NCBI RefSeq assembly: GCF_030269645.1
Contig: NZ_BSTR01000002.1
Span: forward strand, 124,001-188,000
Direction of reading: 5' to 3'
From: Actinokineospora sp. NBRC 105648
Lineage (GTDB): Bacteria > Actinomycetota > Actinomycetes > Mycobacteriales > Pseudonocardiaceae
Length of the DNA stretch: 64,000 nucleotides
Made by a program: the position numbers and the translations under genes. Positions 16,676-25,452 of this stretch are shown piece after piece. A model generated the notes under the pieces. It searched no databases, was not told the DNA's origin, and saw nothing but the letters and a program-made list of their open reading frames with translations. The stretch's first letter is position 1, and every line of letters begins with the position of its first letter.

Positions 16676-17194
16676 TCAGACCTGGCTGTAGCGGGCGGCG
16701 GCCTCTTCGGCCCGCCGGTCGGCCATGGCCTGCCGCACCGCCTCGGCGCGCTGTTCGGCGGCGCGCGACTCGGCGAGGACGCGGTGCCTGCGCACACTGT
16801 CCACAGTCGACAGTCTGTCCTCGGCCTGGGCCGGGGTCTCGCCCGCCGGCGTGGTCCGCCAAGCCCGCAGGAGCAGGCGGGCCAGTTCCTCCCGGCGGTC
16901 GGGGTCGGTGGTGAACCTGGCGGCGTCCACCAGGTCGGCCAGGGTGCCCAGCTCCGTGCACAGGGCGTGCAGCGCCTCGGCGCGGTCCGGTGCCGGGTCT
17001 TGGCCGTGGGCGAGCCAGCAGGTGACCAGGATCAGCCTCGAGAGGTTGGCGTCGCGTTCGGGCCAGTGGGCCAAGGGCGGGCCGCCCAGCGCGACCAGGG
17101 TGTCGGACACGACGGCGGCGACCGAGACGTCGTCGGCCAAGAAGTCGGGCGGGGTGTCCGCCAACCGACGGGTGAGGGCGGGTACCGAGGTCAT
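16676..17194 (-). CDS. Unknown 172-aa helical protein of the MoxR/VWA operon
   Basis: Starts ATG 17194, overlapping the VWA stop by ATGA; ends two bases before the PaaK-like gene. The sequence is mostly helical, with a basic/acidic coiled-coil-like tail (RRHRVLAESRAAEQRAEAVRQAMADRRAEEAAARY). No family recognised. Tight packing implies it works with its neighbours, perhaps as an adaptor. Confidence 0.7.
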   Translation of the reverse strand: MTSVPALTRRLADTPPDFLADDVSVAAVVSDTLVALGGPPLAHWPERDANLSRLILVTCWLAHGQDPAPDRAEALHALCTELGTLADLVDAARFTTDPDRREELARLLLRAWRTTPAGETPAQAEDRLSTVDSVRRHRVLAESRAAEQRAEAVRQAMADRRAEEAAARYSQV

Positions 17195-18882
17195 CGGCCA
17201 CTCCTGTCGTAGGCACGCTTGCTGAACGCGGCGGCGAAGTCGACCAGCTGCGGCCAGTCGGTGACCCGGTGCAGGTCCCACCCCGGGGTGAGCCCGGCGA
17301 TCCGGGACTGCTCGGCGTCCGACCACAGGTTGAGCAGCAGGGTGCCGCCCGCGCCCGCGGCGGCCAGGGCGCGCGCGGCGATGTCGGCGCCCGGCCTGCC
17401 TTCCTCGTCGACGGCTTCGATCATGGTGTCCACGCCGTTGTCGGAGATCACGACGATGTGCGTCGGGCGGGTGCGCTCGGCGTAGGTGTCGCGCAGCACG
17501 TGCAGCGGAAAAGCCGTGCCGCCGCCGAAGAAACCGGTCAGCACGCGCAGGACGGCCTGCTCGTCGCGGACGAAACCGTCGGTGCGCAGCACCTGGGTGG
17601 TGCCGCTCCACAGCGTCGCCTGCACCCGGGCGCCGACCCGCAGCGCCGAGAGCGCCAGCACCGCGCCCGCGAGCGTCAGGTACGACACCTGCACCCGGGG
17701 GTCGGGCATCGAACCGGACGAGTCGACGTACAGGTCGAGGTCGACCGGCTCCGGCGCGCTCTCCGCGCCGTCCATGGTGCCCTCGAGGCGTTGCACCGTG
17801 GTGACCCCGGGCAGCACGACCGGCGACCGCAGCGCCGTCGCCAGCCAGTCGACCCGCTCCAGCGGCTCGCCGACGTCCCAGAGCCCGAGCCCCTCGGGCA
17901 GCGGCTCCGCCACCACCGGCCGCCGCCGAACCGGGAACCTGACCAGGTGCGGGGTCGCGCGTTCGCGGTAGTACCGGGCGGCGATGTCCTCTTCGGACAC
18001 CTCCACGCCCAGCGCGCGCAGGATCTGCCCGTACTCGAACGGTTCCCGGTACTGCCCTTCCGACACCACCGGCTCGCCCTCCTCGGGCGGGGCGATCGCG
18101 TCGGCGAAGTCGTTGACCCTCGGGTCCAGCGCCGGGTGCCGGATGTCCCCGTCGTCGGCGGCGGACAGGCCGGGCACCTGGCTGTCCGGGGCGACCGCGC
18201 TGTGGCAGGTGCGGCGTAGCAGCCGGGTGGCCTCGCCGTCGTCCACCTCGGCCAGGTAGCGGTAGCACAGCGCCGCGAAGCCGCCCGCGCCCGCGAGCCA
18301 GTCGGCGGCGTAGACCCGGACCAGCCGGGCGCCGAGCTGGGCGTCGCCGTCGGTGTCCTGGTCGACCGGCGGGGTCAGCGTGCCGCTGGGCAGCGCCCAG
18401 AGGATCTCGTAGAGCCGTAGGTAGAACGTCCACAGTGGATTCGACGGCCCGGTCGCGAGTCGCCGGTAGACACCGGCCATGTCCAGGCCGCGGCTGCGCT
18501 GCAGCCGGTCGTTGATCAGCAGGTCGGCGTAGAGGTTGCCCACCAGCCGGGCGTGCTGCTCCAGGTTCGGCAGCGCGCGGCGGGTGCGGGCGAGCAGCCG
18601 CGCGTTGTCCGACAGGTCGGCCGGGCACAGCACGTGGTGGCCGATCTCGTGGGCCATCACCTCCACCGCCAGCTCGCCCAGCCCCAGGTCCGCCGCGGCC
18701 TCCAGGTCGAGCACGACCGTGCGGTCGGTGAGCCGGAACATGGCGAAGCTGCCGATCAGGCCCGCCTTCCTGGCCTCCTCGGTGGTGCACATCAGCGGCT
18801 CGTGCACGTTCGTGAAGCGGCCCCACGCCCGCAGCGCCTCGGGCCAGCGCTGCCGCCACCGGGCGGCCAAGTCGGCGGTCAT
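17191..18882 (-). CDS. HExxH metallopeptidase-like domain fused to a VWA domain
   Basis: 563 aa, ATG 18882. An N-terminal domain has AVEVMAHEIGHHVLCP with HEIGHH at residues 78-83, a zincin-type zinc site. The C-terminal domain is a von Willebrand A fold with MIDAS DLYVDSSGSM at about 384-392 and VVISDNG later. The order resembles COG3864/DUF2201 proteins (predicted metallopeptidase plus VWA-like domain), which go with MoxR ATPases. The VWA part probably docks to the AAA ATPase encoded upstream by metal-dependent contact. Peptidase activity is inferred from the motif only. Confidence 0.82.
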   Translation of the reverse strand: MTADLAARWRQRWPEALRAWGRFTNVHEPLMCTTEEARKAGLIGSFAMFRLTDRTVVLDLEAAADLGLGELAVEVMAHEIGHHVLCPADLSDNARLLARTRRALPNLEQHARLVGNLYADLLINDRLQRSRGLDMAGVYRRLATGPSNPLWTFYLRLYEILWALPSGTLTPPVDQDTDGDAQLGARLVRVYAADWLAGAGGFAALCYRYLAEVDDGEATRLLRRTCHSAVAPDSQVPGLSAADDGDIRHPALDPRVNDFADAIAPPEEGEPVVSEGQYREPFEYGQILRALGVEVSEEDIAARYYRERATPHLVRFPVRRRPVVAEPLPEGLGLWDVGEPLERVDWLATALRSPVVLPGVTTVQRLEGTMDGAESAPEPVDLDLYVDSSGSMPDPRVQVSYLTLAGAVLALSALRVGARVQATLWSGTTQVLRTDGFVRDEQAVLRVLTGFFGGGTAFPLHVLRDTYAERTRPTHIVVISDNGVDTMIEAVDEEGRPGADIAARALAAAGAGGTLLLNLWSDAEQSRIAGLTPGWDLHRVTDWPQLVDFAAAFSKRAYDRSGR

Positions 18883-19823
18883 CCCGTTGTCCTGGCCACG
18901 AACACGATGCTGTGCGAGAAGGTGGTCGTGGCGGCGAGCGTCGCACCGACCGCGGCCACGCTCGTCGCGGTGGCCAGTTCCGGGACGTCCAAGGCGTCGC
19001 GGCCGTCGACGACCCGGCCACCCGGGCGCAGGGTCAGGTCGCCGGTGGCGGGGCCGGTCGGTGCCTCGGCGACGCGGCGCAGGGCGTGGCCGAAGCGGTC
19101 GGTGGTGATCTCCCAGGTCTGCTCGTCGACGGTGGCGTACCACCGCCCCTCGGCGGCGTGGATCAGCGGTGGGCGCCGGAAGGCGCCGCCGAACCCGGTG
19201 AAGGCGCCCACCCGGCGGACCACCTGGAGCCGGGGTCGACCCGCGGCCGCCGGGCTCGCCCACGGATCGGCCGCCAGTGCCGACAAGTCCACAGTGGACG
19301 TCGTGCCCAGGGCGATACCCAACAGGTCCGGGCGCAGCGCCGCGGCCCGGGCCAAGGCGGACGGCCGCAGCCGGGCCAGCCCGTGCCGCCAAGCGGCGAC
19401 ACCGCCCGCCGCCAGCAGGGTGTCCGGGTCGCGCGCCGGTATCCGCGCGGCCAGCTCCACCACCGTGGCCGACCAGGCCACCGGGTCGCCGGTGGGGGAG
19501 TCCGCGAGGTGGCGCAGGGCGTTCAACACCGCGGCCGGGACCCGGCGCGGCGCGACCCCCGCGAACGGCGCGAGCTCCCGCAGCAGGGCGAAACCCGCCT
19601 CGGCGCGGTCGAGCTCGCCGACCTGCAGGGACAGCTCGACCAGGACGTCGGTCAGCGGCACCGGGTCGGCCTCGACCCCGGCGGCGTCGACCACCGGGCC
19701 CACCCGGTCGCGCAGGTGCGCCAGGAAGGCGGCCGGGTCGCGGCGGCGGGCCTGGCGGTAGCGGGCGTTGTACCGGTCGCGCCCGGCGGCGAGCGCCCGC
19801 TGGAACGGGGTCAGGGTCGCCAC
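18879..19823 (-). CDS. Unknown 314-aa protein of the MoxR/VWA operon
   Basis: A GTG at 19823 (VATLTPFQRALAAGRDRYN) overlaps the ATPase gene by 13 bp, and the stop overlaps the VWA start (ATGA). The N-terminal two thirds is helical and Arg/Ala/Leu-rich; the last 120 residues look beta-rich (FRRPPLIHAAEGRWYATVDEQTWEI, then GDLTLRPGGRVVDG). No catalytic motif or known family was recognised. Its fixed position between ATPase and VWA genes suggests a subunit or substrate of the complex. The start is tentative. Confidence 0.65.
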   Translation of the reverse strand: MATLTPFQRALAAGRDRYNARYRQARRRDPAAFLAHLRDRVGPVVDAAGVEADPVPLTDVLVELSLQVGELDRAEAGFALLRELAPFAGVAPRRVPAAVLNALRHLADSPTGDPVAWSATVVELAARIPARDPDTLLAAGGVAAWRHGLARLRPSALARAAALRPDLLGIALGTTSTVDLSALAADPWASPAAAGRPRLQVVRRVGAFTGFGGAFRRPPLIHAAEGRWYATVDEQTWEITTDRFGHALRRVAEAPTGPATGDLTLRPGGRVVDGRDALDVPELATATSVAAVGATLAATTTFSHSIVFVARTTG

Positions 19824-21406
19824 CGCAGCCAGGCCCGGTAGTTCACGTACCGCTGGTGCAGGTACTTCAGCGCCAGCGCGTCGTCGTAGACGTGCCCGTA
19901 GAGCTTGCGGTCGCGCGCCCACTCGGCCAGCAGGCCCTCGATCCGGGCCAGCCGCGCGGTGACCTCGGCCTCGCCCAGGCCGTCGAGCCCGTGGTCGAAC
20001 TCGGCCAGCAGCGCGCCGACCGGGTCGTCGACGTCGAGGTCGAGCCGGTCGTACTCGGCGCACGCGCGGTCGAACAGCTGCCGGATCCAGCTCACCCGGT
20101 CGGTCCGGTAGGGACGGTGGCCCGGCTCGTCGAACGCGGGCGAGTCGTCGTCGGGCACCAGCTTGTCGTGCAGCACGAACGGCAGCACCGCGCGCAGGTC
20201 GTCGAGCCCGACCTCCTCGCGGTCGCGGAAGTAGGCCAGCGCCTTAGCGTAGGAGATCACCGACTGCAGCGCGCGCACCGAGAGCCCGTTGAGCGACTGC
20301 GCGCCGAGGTCGGCGATCCGGTCCCGGCCGGTCTCGGTGGCCGCGAGCAGGTGCGGGTCGACCCCGGCGAGCTTGGCGGTGTCCTTGGTGCGGTACTCGA
20401 ACTGCTCGCCCGCGCTCTCCAGCAGCTCGAACTGCGCGGCGAAGAACTCCAGCCGCCGCCGGACCCCGACCGGCAGCGGCACCCGCAGGATCTCCGCGGA
20501 CACCCGCTCGTGCTCGGCCGCGCTGAACACGATCTCCGGCGGCACCAGCTCCTCGGGCCGCAGCCGCTGCTCGATCCGGGTGACCAGCTCGCCGAGGAAG
20601 CGGCTGTTGAACTGCAGCGCGTGCACCACCACGTCGATCCGGTCGCGCAGCGCCTCGATCACCTGGTAGGTGCCGCCCCCGCCGTCGTCGTTGGCGGTGA
20701 GGTACCAGGCCGAGTCGGTGGCCTCGTAGATCTGGTCGAACACCTCGGCGTAGCCGTCGGACATCAGGGTCAGCAGCGCGGACTGGGTGCGGGTGGGGAT
20801 CCGGTTGTACTCGTCGACGATCTTGACCCGCATGGACAGCCAGCTGCGCCAGGCGATGTCGATGTCGCCGATCCGCTCGGCCTTGATCAGGTCGGCGGGC
20901 AGCGGGGTGCCCAGCAGGTCGGCGATGGTCAGCTGCGGGTGGCCGTGCTGCATCGCGCGGCGCACCTCGCGCAGCGGGTAGCCCGCCAGCACCCCCATCA
21001 GGATCGCGCTCGCCGTCTTGCCCCGGCCCGGGCCGCCGACGAGCAGGCACCGCCTGCGCACCGCGAAGGTCAGCAGCGGGATGAGCACGAAGCTGGAGTA
21101 GCTCTGCCCGCTCGGCAGCGTCAGCCGGGCCTTGCTGTCGCCCAGGGTGACCGAGGGGCTGGGCCCCTCGGCGAACTCCACGTCGTAGTGCGGGCTGATG
21201 ATCGCGTGGTTGACGATCCAGAAGTACGCCTGGCGCAGCTTCTCGTCCAGCGGCAGCGCCCGCGCGCCCGCGCCGTCGGTGCCCAGCGGGCCCGCGTACA
21301 GCGCGGCCACGTCGAACTCCTCGGCCTCCGCCGCCGGGTGCGCGCCCCCGGGCAGCGTGGGCGCCTGGGACACGTGCTGGTACGGCCCGGTTCCTTCCAC
21401 CAGCAC
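19811..21406 (-). CDS. MoxR-type AAA+ ATPase
   Basis: About 531 aa from a tentative GTG at 21406; longer in-frame starts exist up to 21625 but would run under the lectin promoter. Walker A LLVGGPGRGKTAS, Walker B VKIVDEYNRIP, a sensor-1-like YLTANDD and an extended C-terminal helical part are visible. MoxR ATPases act with VWA proteins as chaperones that remodel or activate client complexes; here the VWA protein is two genes downstream. First gene of a five-gene overlapping operon. Confidence 0.85.
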   Translation of the reverse strand: MLVEGTGPYQHVSQAPTLPGGAHPAAEAEEFDVAALYAGPLGTDGAGARALPLDEKLRQAYFWIVNHAIISPHYDVEFAEGPSPSVTLGDSKARLTLPSGQSYSSFVLIPLLTFAVRRRCLLVGGPGRGKTASAILMGVLAGYPLREVRRAMQHGHPQLTIADLLGTPLPADLIKAERIGDIDIAWRSWLSMRVKIVDEYNRIPTRTQSALLTLMSDGYAEVFDQIYEATDSAWYLTANDDGGGGTYQVIEALRDRIDVVVHALQFNSRFLGELVTRIEQRLRPEELVPPEIVFSAAEHERVSAEILRVPLPVGVRRRLEFFAAQFELLESAGEQFEYRTKDTAKLAGVDPHLLAATETGRDRIADLGAQSLNGLSVRALQSVISYAKALAYFRDREEVGLDDLRAVLPFVLHDKLVPDDDSPAFDEPGHRPYRTDRVSWIRQLFDRACAEYDRLDLDVDDPVGALLAEFDHGLDGLGEAEVTARLARIEGLLAEWARDRKLYGHVYDDALALKYLHQRYVNYRAWLRWRP

Positions 21407-21611
21407 ATCATGCCAACCCGCGCCAGGCCCGGTGCGGCGATCCGCCACATCGGACTCCGGCCCGACGGCGTGCTCACCGATTCCCCTGTTCGGGGGCGGG
21501 CGCCAGCCGTCCGAGGGATCGGCACCGCGCGCCGGGTCGGCCAGGCTGTGGTCCGGGCGGATCCGGGTGGATCTGTCCCATTCGGACAATCGAGATGACG
21601 GGGAGTTCCTG

Positions 21612-22136
21612 ATGAGGTTGCGCACGGCGTTGTTCAGTTCGATGGTGGGCGTGGGGATCCTGACGGCGGCGGCGCTGCCCGCGGGCGCGAGCGCGCTGGA
21701 CCTGCCCGAGGACGGTGCGGTCTACACGATCCGGGCGCAGCACAGCGGGAAGTGCCTGGACGTCCAGGCCGACGGGCTCGGCGACTCGGTCCCGGTGATC
21801 GAGTGGACCTGCCACGGCGGTTCCAACCAACAGTGGCGGGTGCAGGAGGACGCCGACAAGTTCATGATCCAGGAGGTGCACAGCGGCCGGTGCCTGGACG
21901 TCGAGGGCGCCTCCCTGGACGACGGCGCGCCGCTGATCCAGTGGTCATGCCACACCAGCGGTGGGAACGAGGTCTGGTACCTGGTGTACGCCGGTGCGGG
22001 CAGCTTCGAACTGCAGGCCGCGCACAGCGGCAAGTGCGCCGACGTGCAGGGCGGGTCGTCGGCCGACGGTTCCCGGGTGATCCAGTACACCTGCGCGGGC
22101 ACGGACAACCAGCGCTGGAAGTTCGTCCGGGCGTAG
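21612..22136 (+). CDS. Secreted ricin-B-type (CBM13) lectin
   Basis: 174 aa. Signal peptide MRLRTALFSSMVGVGILTAA with predicted cleavage after AGASA. Three trefoil repeats each carry the HSGKCLDVQ-type start and a QW or NEVW/NQRW end, so the protein is a single beta-trefoil with no catalytic domain. Such stand-alone modules bind sugars on polymers or surfaces. ATG 21612 has GGGGAG upstream. Divergent from the MoxR operon. Confidence 0.92.
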   Translation: MRLRTALFSSMVGVGILTAAALPAGASALDLPEDGAVYTIRAQHSGKCLDVQADGLGDSVPVIEWTCHGGSNQQWRVQEDADKFMIQEVHSGRCLDVEGASLDDGAPLIQWSCHTSGGNEVWYLVYAGAGSFELQAAHSGKCADVQGGSSADGSRVIQYTCAGTDNQRWKFVRA

Positions 22137-22307
22137 CGGCGGTCCCGGGGGGTGCGGCTGCCCCGGCGGTGGCCGCACCACCCGCGAGCAAGTCCGCTGG
22201 TAGCGGGCCAGCCGGGATCGGGCCAGTGTGGATCGGGCCAGTGCGGATCAGGACTGTGTGGATCAGGGCAGTGCGGATCGGGGTGCCGAGGACCAGGGCA
22301 GCCGGGA

Positions 22308-23537
22308 TCAGGCAGGCGCCAGGGGGGTGTCCCCGCGGACCAGCGAGCGGACGCTGGGCGCCAGCGCGGCGCCCGCCACCGCGAGCACCACGAGTCCGGC
22401 CAGCATCGACAGCGTCGCCGCCGTGCCGAAGTAGCCCGCCAGCGGGCCGACCGCGATCTCGCCGAGCGGGATCGCCACGAACGAGCCCACCGCGTCGTAG
22501 GAGTACACCCGGGCCAGCCGGTCCGGCGGCACGTTCTCCTGCAGCGAGACGTCCCAGGCGATGGTGAACTGCTCCACCGCGAGACCGCCCAGGAAGTTGG
22601 CCACCAGCAACGGGACCAGCTGCGGCGCGTGCGCCAAGGCCAGCAGCGGCACCGCCTCCACCGCCACCAACGCGGTGCCGAACAGCAGCGCCCGCCGCGG
22701 TTGCCACCGGCTGGCCAGGACCCCGCCGACCAGCGCGCCGAGGGTTTGCGCGCCAAGCACGAACCCCCACGCCAGCCTGCCGATCGTGGTGTCGGCGATG
22801 GCCGGGCCGAGCACCTGCAGGCCGCCCACCACAGCGGCGTTGACCAGCATGAACGCCACCACGATCGACCAGACCCAGGTGCGCGAGGTGAACTCCGCCC
22901 AGCCCGCCCGCAGGTCGGCCAGCGGGCGGGTCGGCTCGGCCGCGGCGATCTCCGGCGCCCGGACCCGGGAGTAGAAGAACGCCGCGACGGTGAACACCAC
23001 CGCGGTGCCCGCCATTGCCCAGCCCGGCCCGGCCAGCGCGGCGACCATGCCGCCCAGCGACGCCCCGGTGATCAGAGCAGTGTTGATGCCGATCCGGACC
23101 ACCGCGTTGGCCTGCCGGATCAGGCCCGGCGGCACGGTCTGCGGGGTGAGCGCCGAGGCGGCGGGCAACGACGCGGCCGAGACCGCGCCGTTGACCACGC
23201 TGAGCACCACGAGCAACGGCACCGAGGCGAACCCGAGGAGCACCGACAGCGCCGTCACCGCCTGGGAGGCGGCGGCGGCGAGGCTGGCGCCCTGCAGGAT
23301 CACGCCGCGGGGGAGCCGGTCGGCCAGGACGCCGCCCATGAGCAGCAGGAGCACGTTGGCGATGGACCGCGCGCCGACCACCAGGCCGAGCGCCACCACC
23401 GACCCGGTGAGGTCGAGGACGGCGAACGCGAGCGCGACGGGCGCGACGGCGTTGCCGATGTAGGTGGTCACCCGCCCGATGGCCAGCCTGCGGAACATCG
23501 GCTCCCGCAACGGGGCGGACATCCCGGCCGAGCTCAC
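22308..23537 (-). CDS. MFS transporter
   Basis: About 409 aa with roughly 12 membrane segments; motif A-like GGVLADRLPRG in the first half and TIAWDVSLQENVPPDRLARVYSYD in the second mark the DHA3/enterobactin-exporter-like MFS group. A GTG at 23537 overlaps the regulator stop (GTGA); ATG 23522 (MSAPLREPMFRR) is the alternative. It forms a two-gene unit with the ArsR-type regulator, suggesting regulated export of an unknown compound. Confidence 0.85.
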   Translation of the reverse strand: MSSAGMSAPLREPMFRRLAIGRVTTYIGNAVAPVALAFAVLDLTGSVVALGLVVGARSIANVLLLLMGGVLADRLPRGVILQGASLAAAASQAVTALSVLLGFASVPLLVVLSVVNGAVSAASLPAASALTPQTVPPGLIRQANAVVRIGINTALITGASLGGMVAALAGPGWAMAGTAVVFTVAAFFYSRVRAPEIAAAEPTRPLADLRAGWAEFTSRTWVWSIVVAFMLVNAAVVGGLQVLGPAIADTTIGRLAWGFVLGAQTLGALVGGVLASRWQPRRALLFGTALVAVEAVPLLALAHAPQLVPLLVANFLGGLAVEQFTIAWDVSLQENVPPDRLARVYSYDAVGSFVAIPLGEIAVGPLAGYFGTAATLSMLAGLVVLAVAGAALAPSVRSLVRGDTPLAPA

Positions 23538-24055
23538 CGGCAGTCCATCTCGAACATCGAGATCGTCGTGCTGACCCGGACCGTCCCGGGCGTGCGCGGC
23601 GGCTGGGCCGCGTCGTGCAGCTTCAGGCTCAGGTCGCGCACGTGCTCGACCAGGTCCTGCCAGACCGCCGGGTCGACCCACAGCTCGGCGTCGGTGATCG
23701 TCTCGCTGGTGCCCCGCTTGCGCTGCGCGGTCCGCGTGCCCAGGCCCGCGGCCAGCGCCTTGGCCAGCATGGTGTCCTCGTCCGGCCCGCGCGGGGCGGC
23801 CACCGCGGGCGGGTCGTGCCGGTACCGCTTGGCGATCCCACCGCGGATCGCTACCTCCTCGACGATCTCCACCAGCCCCGCGTCGGCGAGCTTGCGCAGG
23901 TGGTAGGAGATATTGGGTTGGCTGTCACCGAGTTCCCTGGCAGCCTCGGCGGCACTCATGGCGCGACCGGTCACCAGGGACAGGATGCGCATTCGGAGTG
24001 GGTGCGCGAGCGCGCGCATCCCGTGCAAGGTCGAGCGTGTATCCCCCATGTTCAT
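23534..24055 (-). CDS. ArsR-type winged-helix transcriptional regulator
   Basis: 173 aa. Residues 10-75 form a winged helix: HGMRALAHPLRMRILSLV, then ELGDSQPNISYHLRKLADAGLVE with the ArsR recognition helix. No CxC metal site is present in helix 3, so the ligand is probably not a metal. The C-terminal half resembles regulators that sit next to DHA3-type exporters. It overlaps the MFS gene and probably controls it. ATG 24055 or 24049. Confidence 0.85.
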   Translation of the reverse strand: MNMGDTRSTLHGMRALAHPLRMRILSLVTGRAMSAAEAARELGDSQPNISYHLRKLADAGLVEIVEEVAIRGGIAKRYRHDPPAVAAPRGPDEDTMLAKALAAGLGTRTAQRKRGTSETITDAELWVDPAVWQDLVEHVRDLSLKLHDAAQPPRTPGTVRVSTTISMFEMDCR

Positions 24056-24230
24056 ACCGCGAGTGTCTGAATGGGGACCGACCGTGTCAAATGACTATGG
24101 TGCGGTCGGATCCGACCGCCGTCCGGCCGGGACCCGCGTCGCTGGAGATCGACTCCCGGCACCGCGCCCGCGAGCACGCGGGGGTGGCCGAACGGATGGA
24201 TCGGGTCGCGCCGGGCCCGGCGCGGGCGGG

Positions 24231-24392
24231 TCACTCCGAGCGGTGCCTGCGCCGTCCGCCGCCCGGGGTGGGCGCCTTGGCCTTGGCCGGGTCCTCGTCC
24301 TCGGTCTTCGACTCCTCGGCCGCGGCGCCCTCGGTCATCTCGCGCAGCAACTCGTCGAAGATCGGCGTGGACATCACGCTCTGGTTCGCCAT
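24231..24392 (-). CDS. Small conserved-looking protein, 53 aa
   Basis: MANQSVMSTPIFDELLREMTE begins from ATG 24392 with a GAGGGAG ribosome site. The rest is an acidic stretch (EESKTEDEDPAKAK) and a basic tail ending RRRHRSE. No domain recognised. The good ribosome site and codon pattern support it as a real short gene. Function unknown. Confidence 0.6.
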   Translation of the reverse strand: MANQSVMSTPIFDELLREMTEGAAAEESKTEDEDPAKAKAPTPGGGRRRHRSE

Positions 24393-24559
24393 CCGGACTC
24401 CCTCGCTACCTGGCTCGACGTGGAACCTACCCCGGCGGCCGGTGCGGCCAGGCCCGCGCGCGGCCACACGATCGGGCGAACTGGTGGCGCACCAGTGGCG
24501 CCAGGCGTAGAACCCACCGGGGGCTGACAGTGAAGTTACCGATGGGTAATACTGGGGGC

Positions 24560-25384
24560 ATGACCGCGAACCTGGTGTCCCTGAGCGTCGACGTGGCCGA
24601 CCGCGTGGCGGAGGTGACCCTGCTCGGCCCGGGCAAGGGCAACGCCATGGGCCCGGACTTCTGGCGCGAGCTGCCGATCGTGTTCCGCGAGCTCGACGCC
24701 GACCCCGAGATCCGCGCGGTCGTGCTCACCGGCAGCGGCGCGAACTTCTCCTACGGCCTCGACCTGCCCGCGATGATGCCGTCCTGGGGCGAGCTGCTCG
24801 GCCCCGACTCGCTGGCCGCGCCGCGCAGCCGGTTCCTCGACGTGGTGCGGACGCTGCAGGGTGCGGTCGGGGCGGTCGCGGCGTGCCGCAAGCCGGTGGT
24901 CGCGGCGGTCAGCGGGTGGTGCGTCGGCGGGGGAGTGGACCTGATCGCAGCCGCCGACATCCGGGTCGCCAGCGCCGAGGCCAAGTTCAGCGTGCGCGAG
25001 GTGAAGGTCGCGATCGTGGCCGACCTGGGCAGCCTGCAGCGGCTCGCCGGGATCATCGGCGAGGGCCACCTGCGCGAGCTCGCCTATACCGGCAAGGACA
25101 TCGACGCCGAACGCGCCCAGCGGATCGGCCTGGTCAACGACGTCCACCCGGACCAGGCCGCCGCGCTGGCCGCGGCCAGGGAGCTGGCCGCCGACATCGC
25201 GGCGAACCCGCCGCTGGTCGTGCAGGGCACCAAGGACGTGCTCAACCACGACCGCGAGCGCACCGTGGCCGACGGCCTGCGCTACGTCGCCGCGTGGAAC
25301 GCGGCGTTCCTGCCCAGCAAGGACCTCGGCGAGGCCGTGCAGGCGTTCCTGGAACGGCGACCGCCGGAGTTCCGCGGCGAGTAG
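24560..25384 (+). CDS. Crotonase, delta(3,5)-delta(2,4)-dienoyl-CoA isomerase type
   Basis: 274 aa, ATG 24560. Crotonase oxyanion hole GANFSYGLDLPAM and GWCVGGGVDLIAAADIRV are present. FSVREVKVAIVADLGSLQRL matches the dienoyl-CoA isomerase pattern, with the catalytic acidic pair E (in VREV) and D (in VADLG) in place of the hydratase glutamates. It would process odd-position double bonds in fatty acid beta-oxidation. The acyl-CoA synthetase gene follows 68 bp downstream. Confidence 0.88.
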   Translation: MTANLVSLSVDVADRVAEVTLLGPGKGNAMGPDFWRELPIVFRELDADPEIRAVVLTGSGANFSYGLDLPAMMPSWGELLGPDSLAAPRSRFLDVVRTLQGAVGAVAACRKPVVAAVSGWCVGGGVDLIAAADIRVASAEAKFSVREVKVAIVADLGSLQRLAGIIGEGHLRELAYTGKDIDAERAQRIGLVNDVHPDQAAALAAARELAADIAANPPLVVQGTKDVLNHDRERTVADGLRYVAAWNAAFLPSKDLGEAVQAFLERRPPEFRGE

Positions 25385-25452
25385 GCATCTGGCGGGCGCG
25401 GCGCCGTTGGGGCAGGCTCGTGCGGGTCTGCCCCACCGCCGAGGAGGAACCA

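Noticed and set aside
19811-21625. MoxR ATPase starting at 21625
   Set aside because: The extra N-terminal codons run antisense under the lectin leader, with no homology-like sequence; the GTG at 21406 is preferred, though still tentative.
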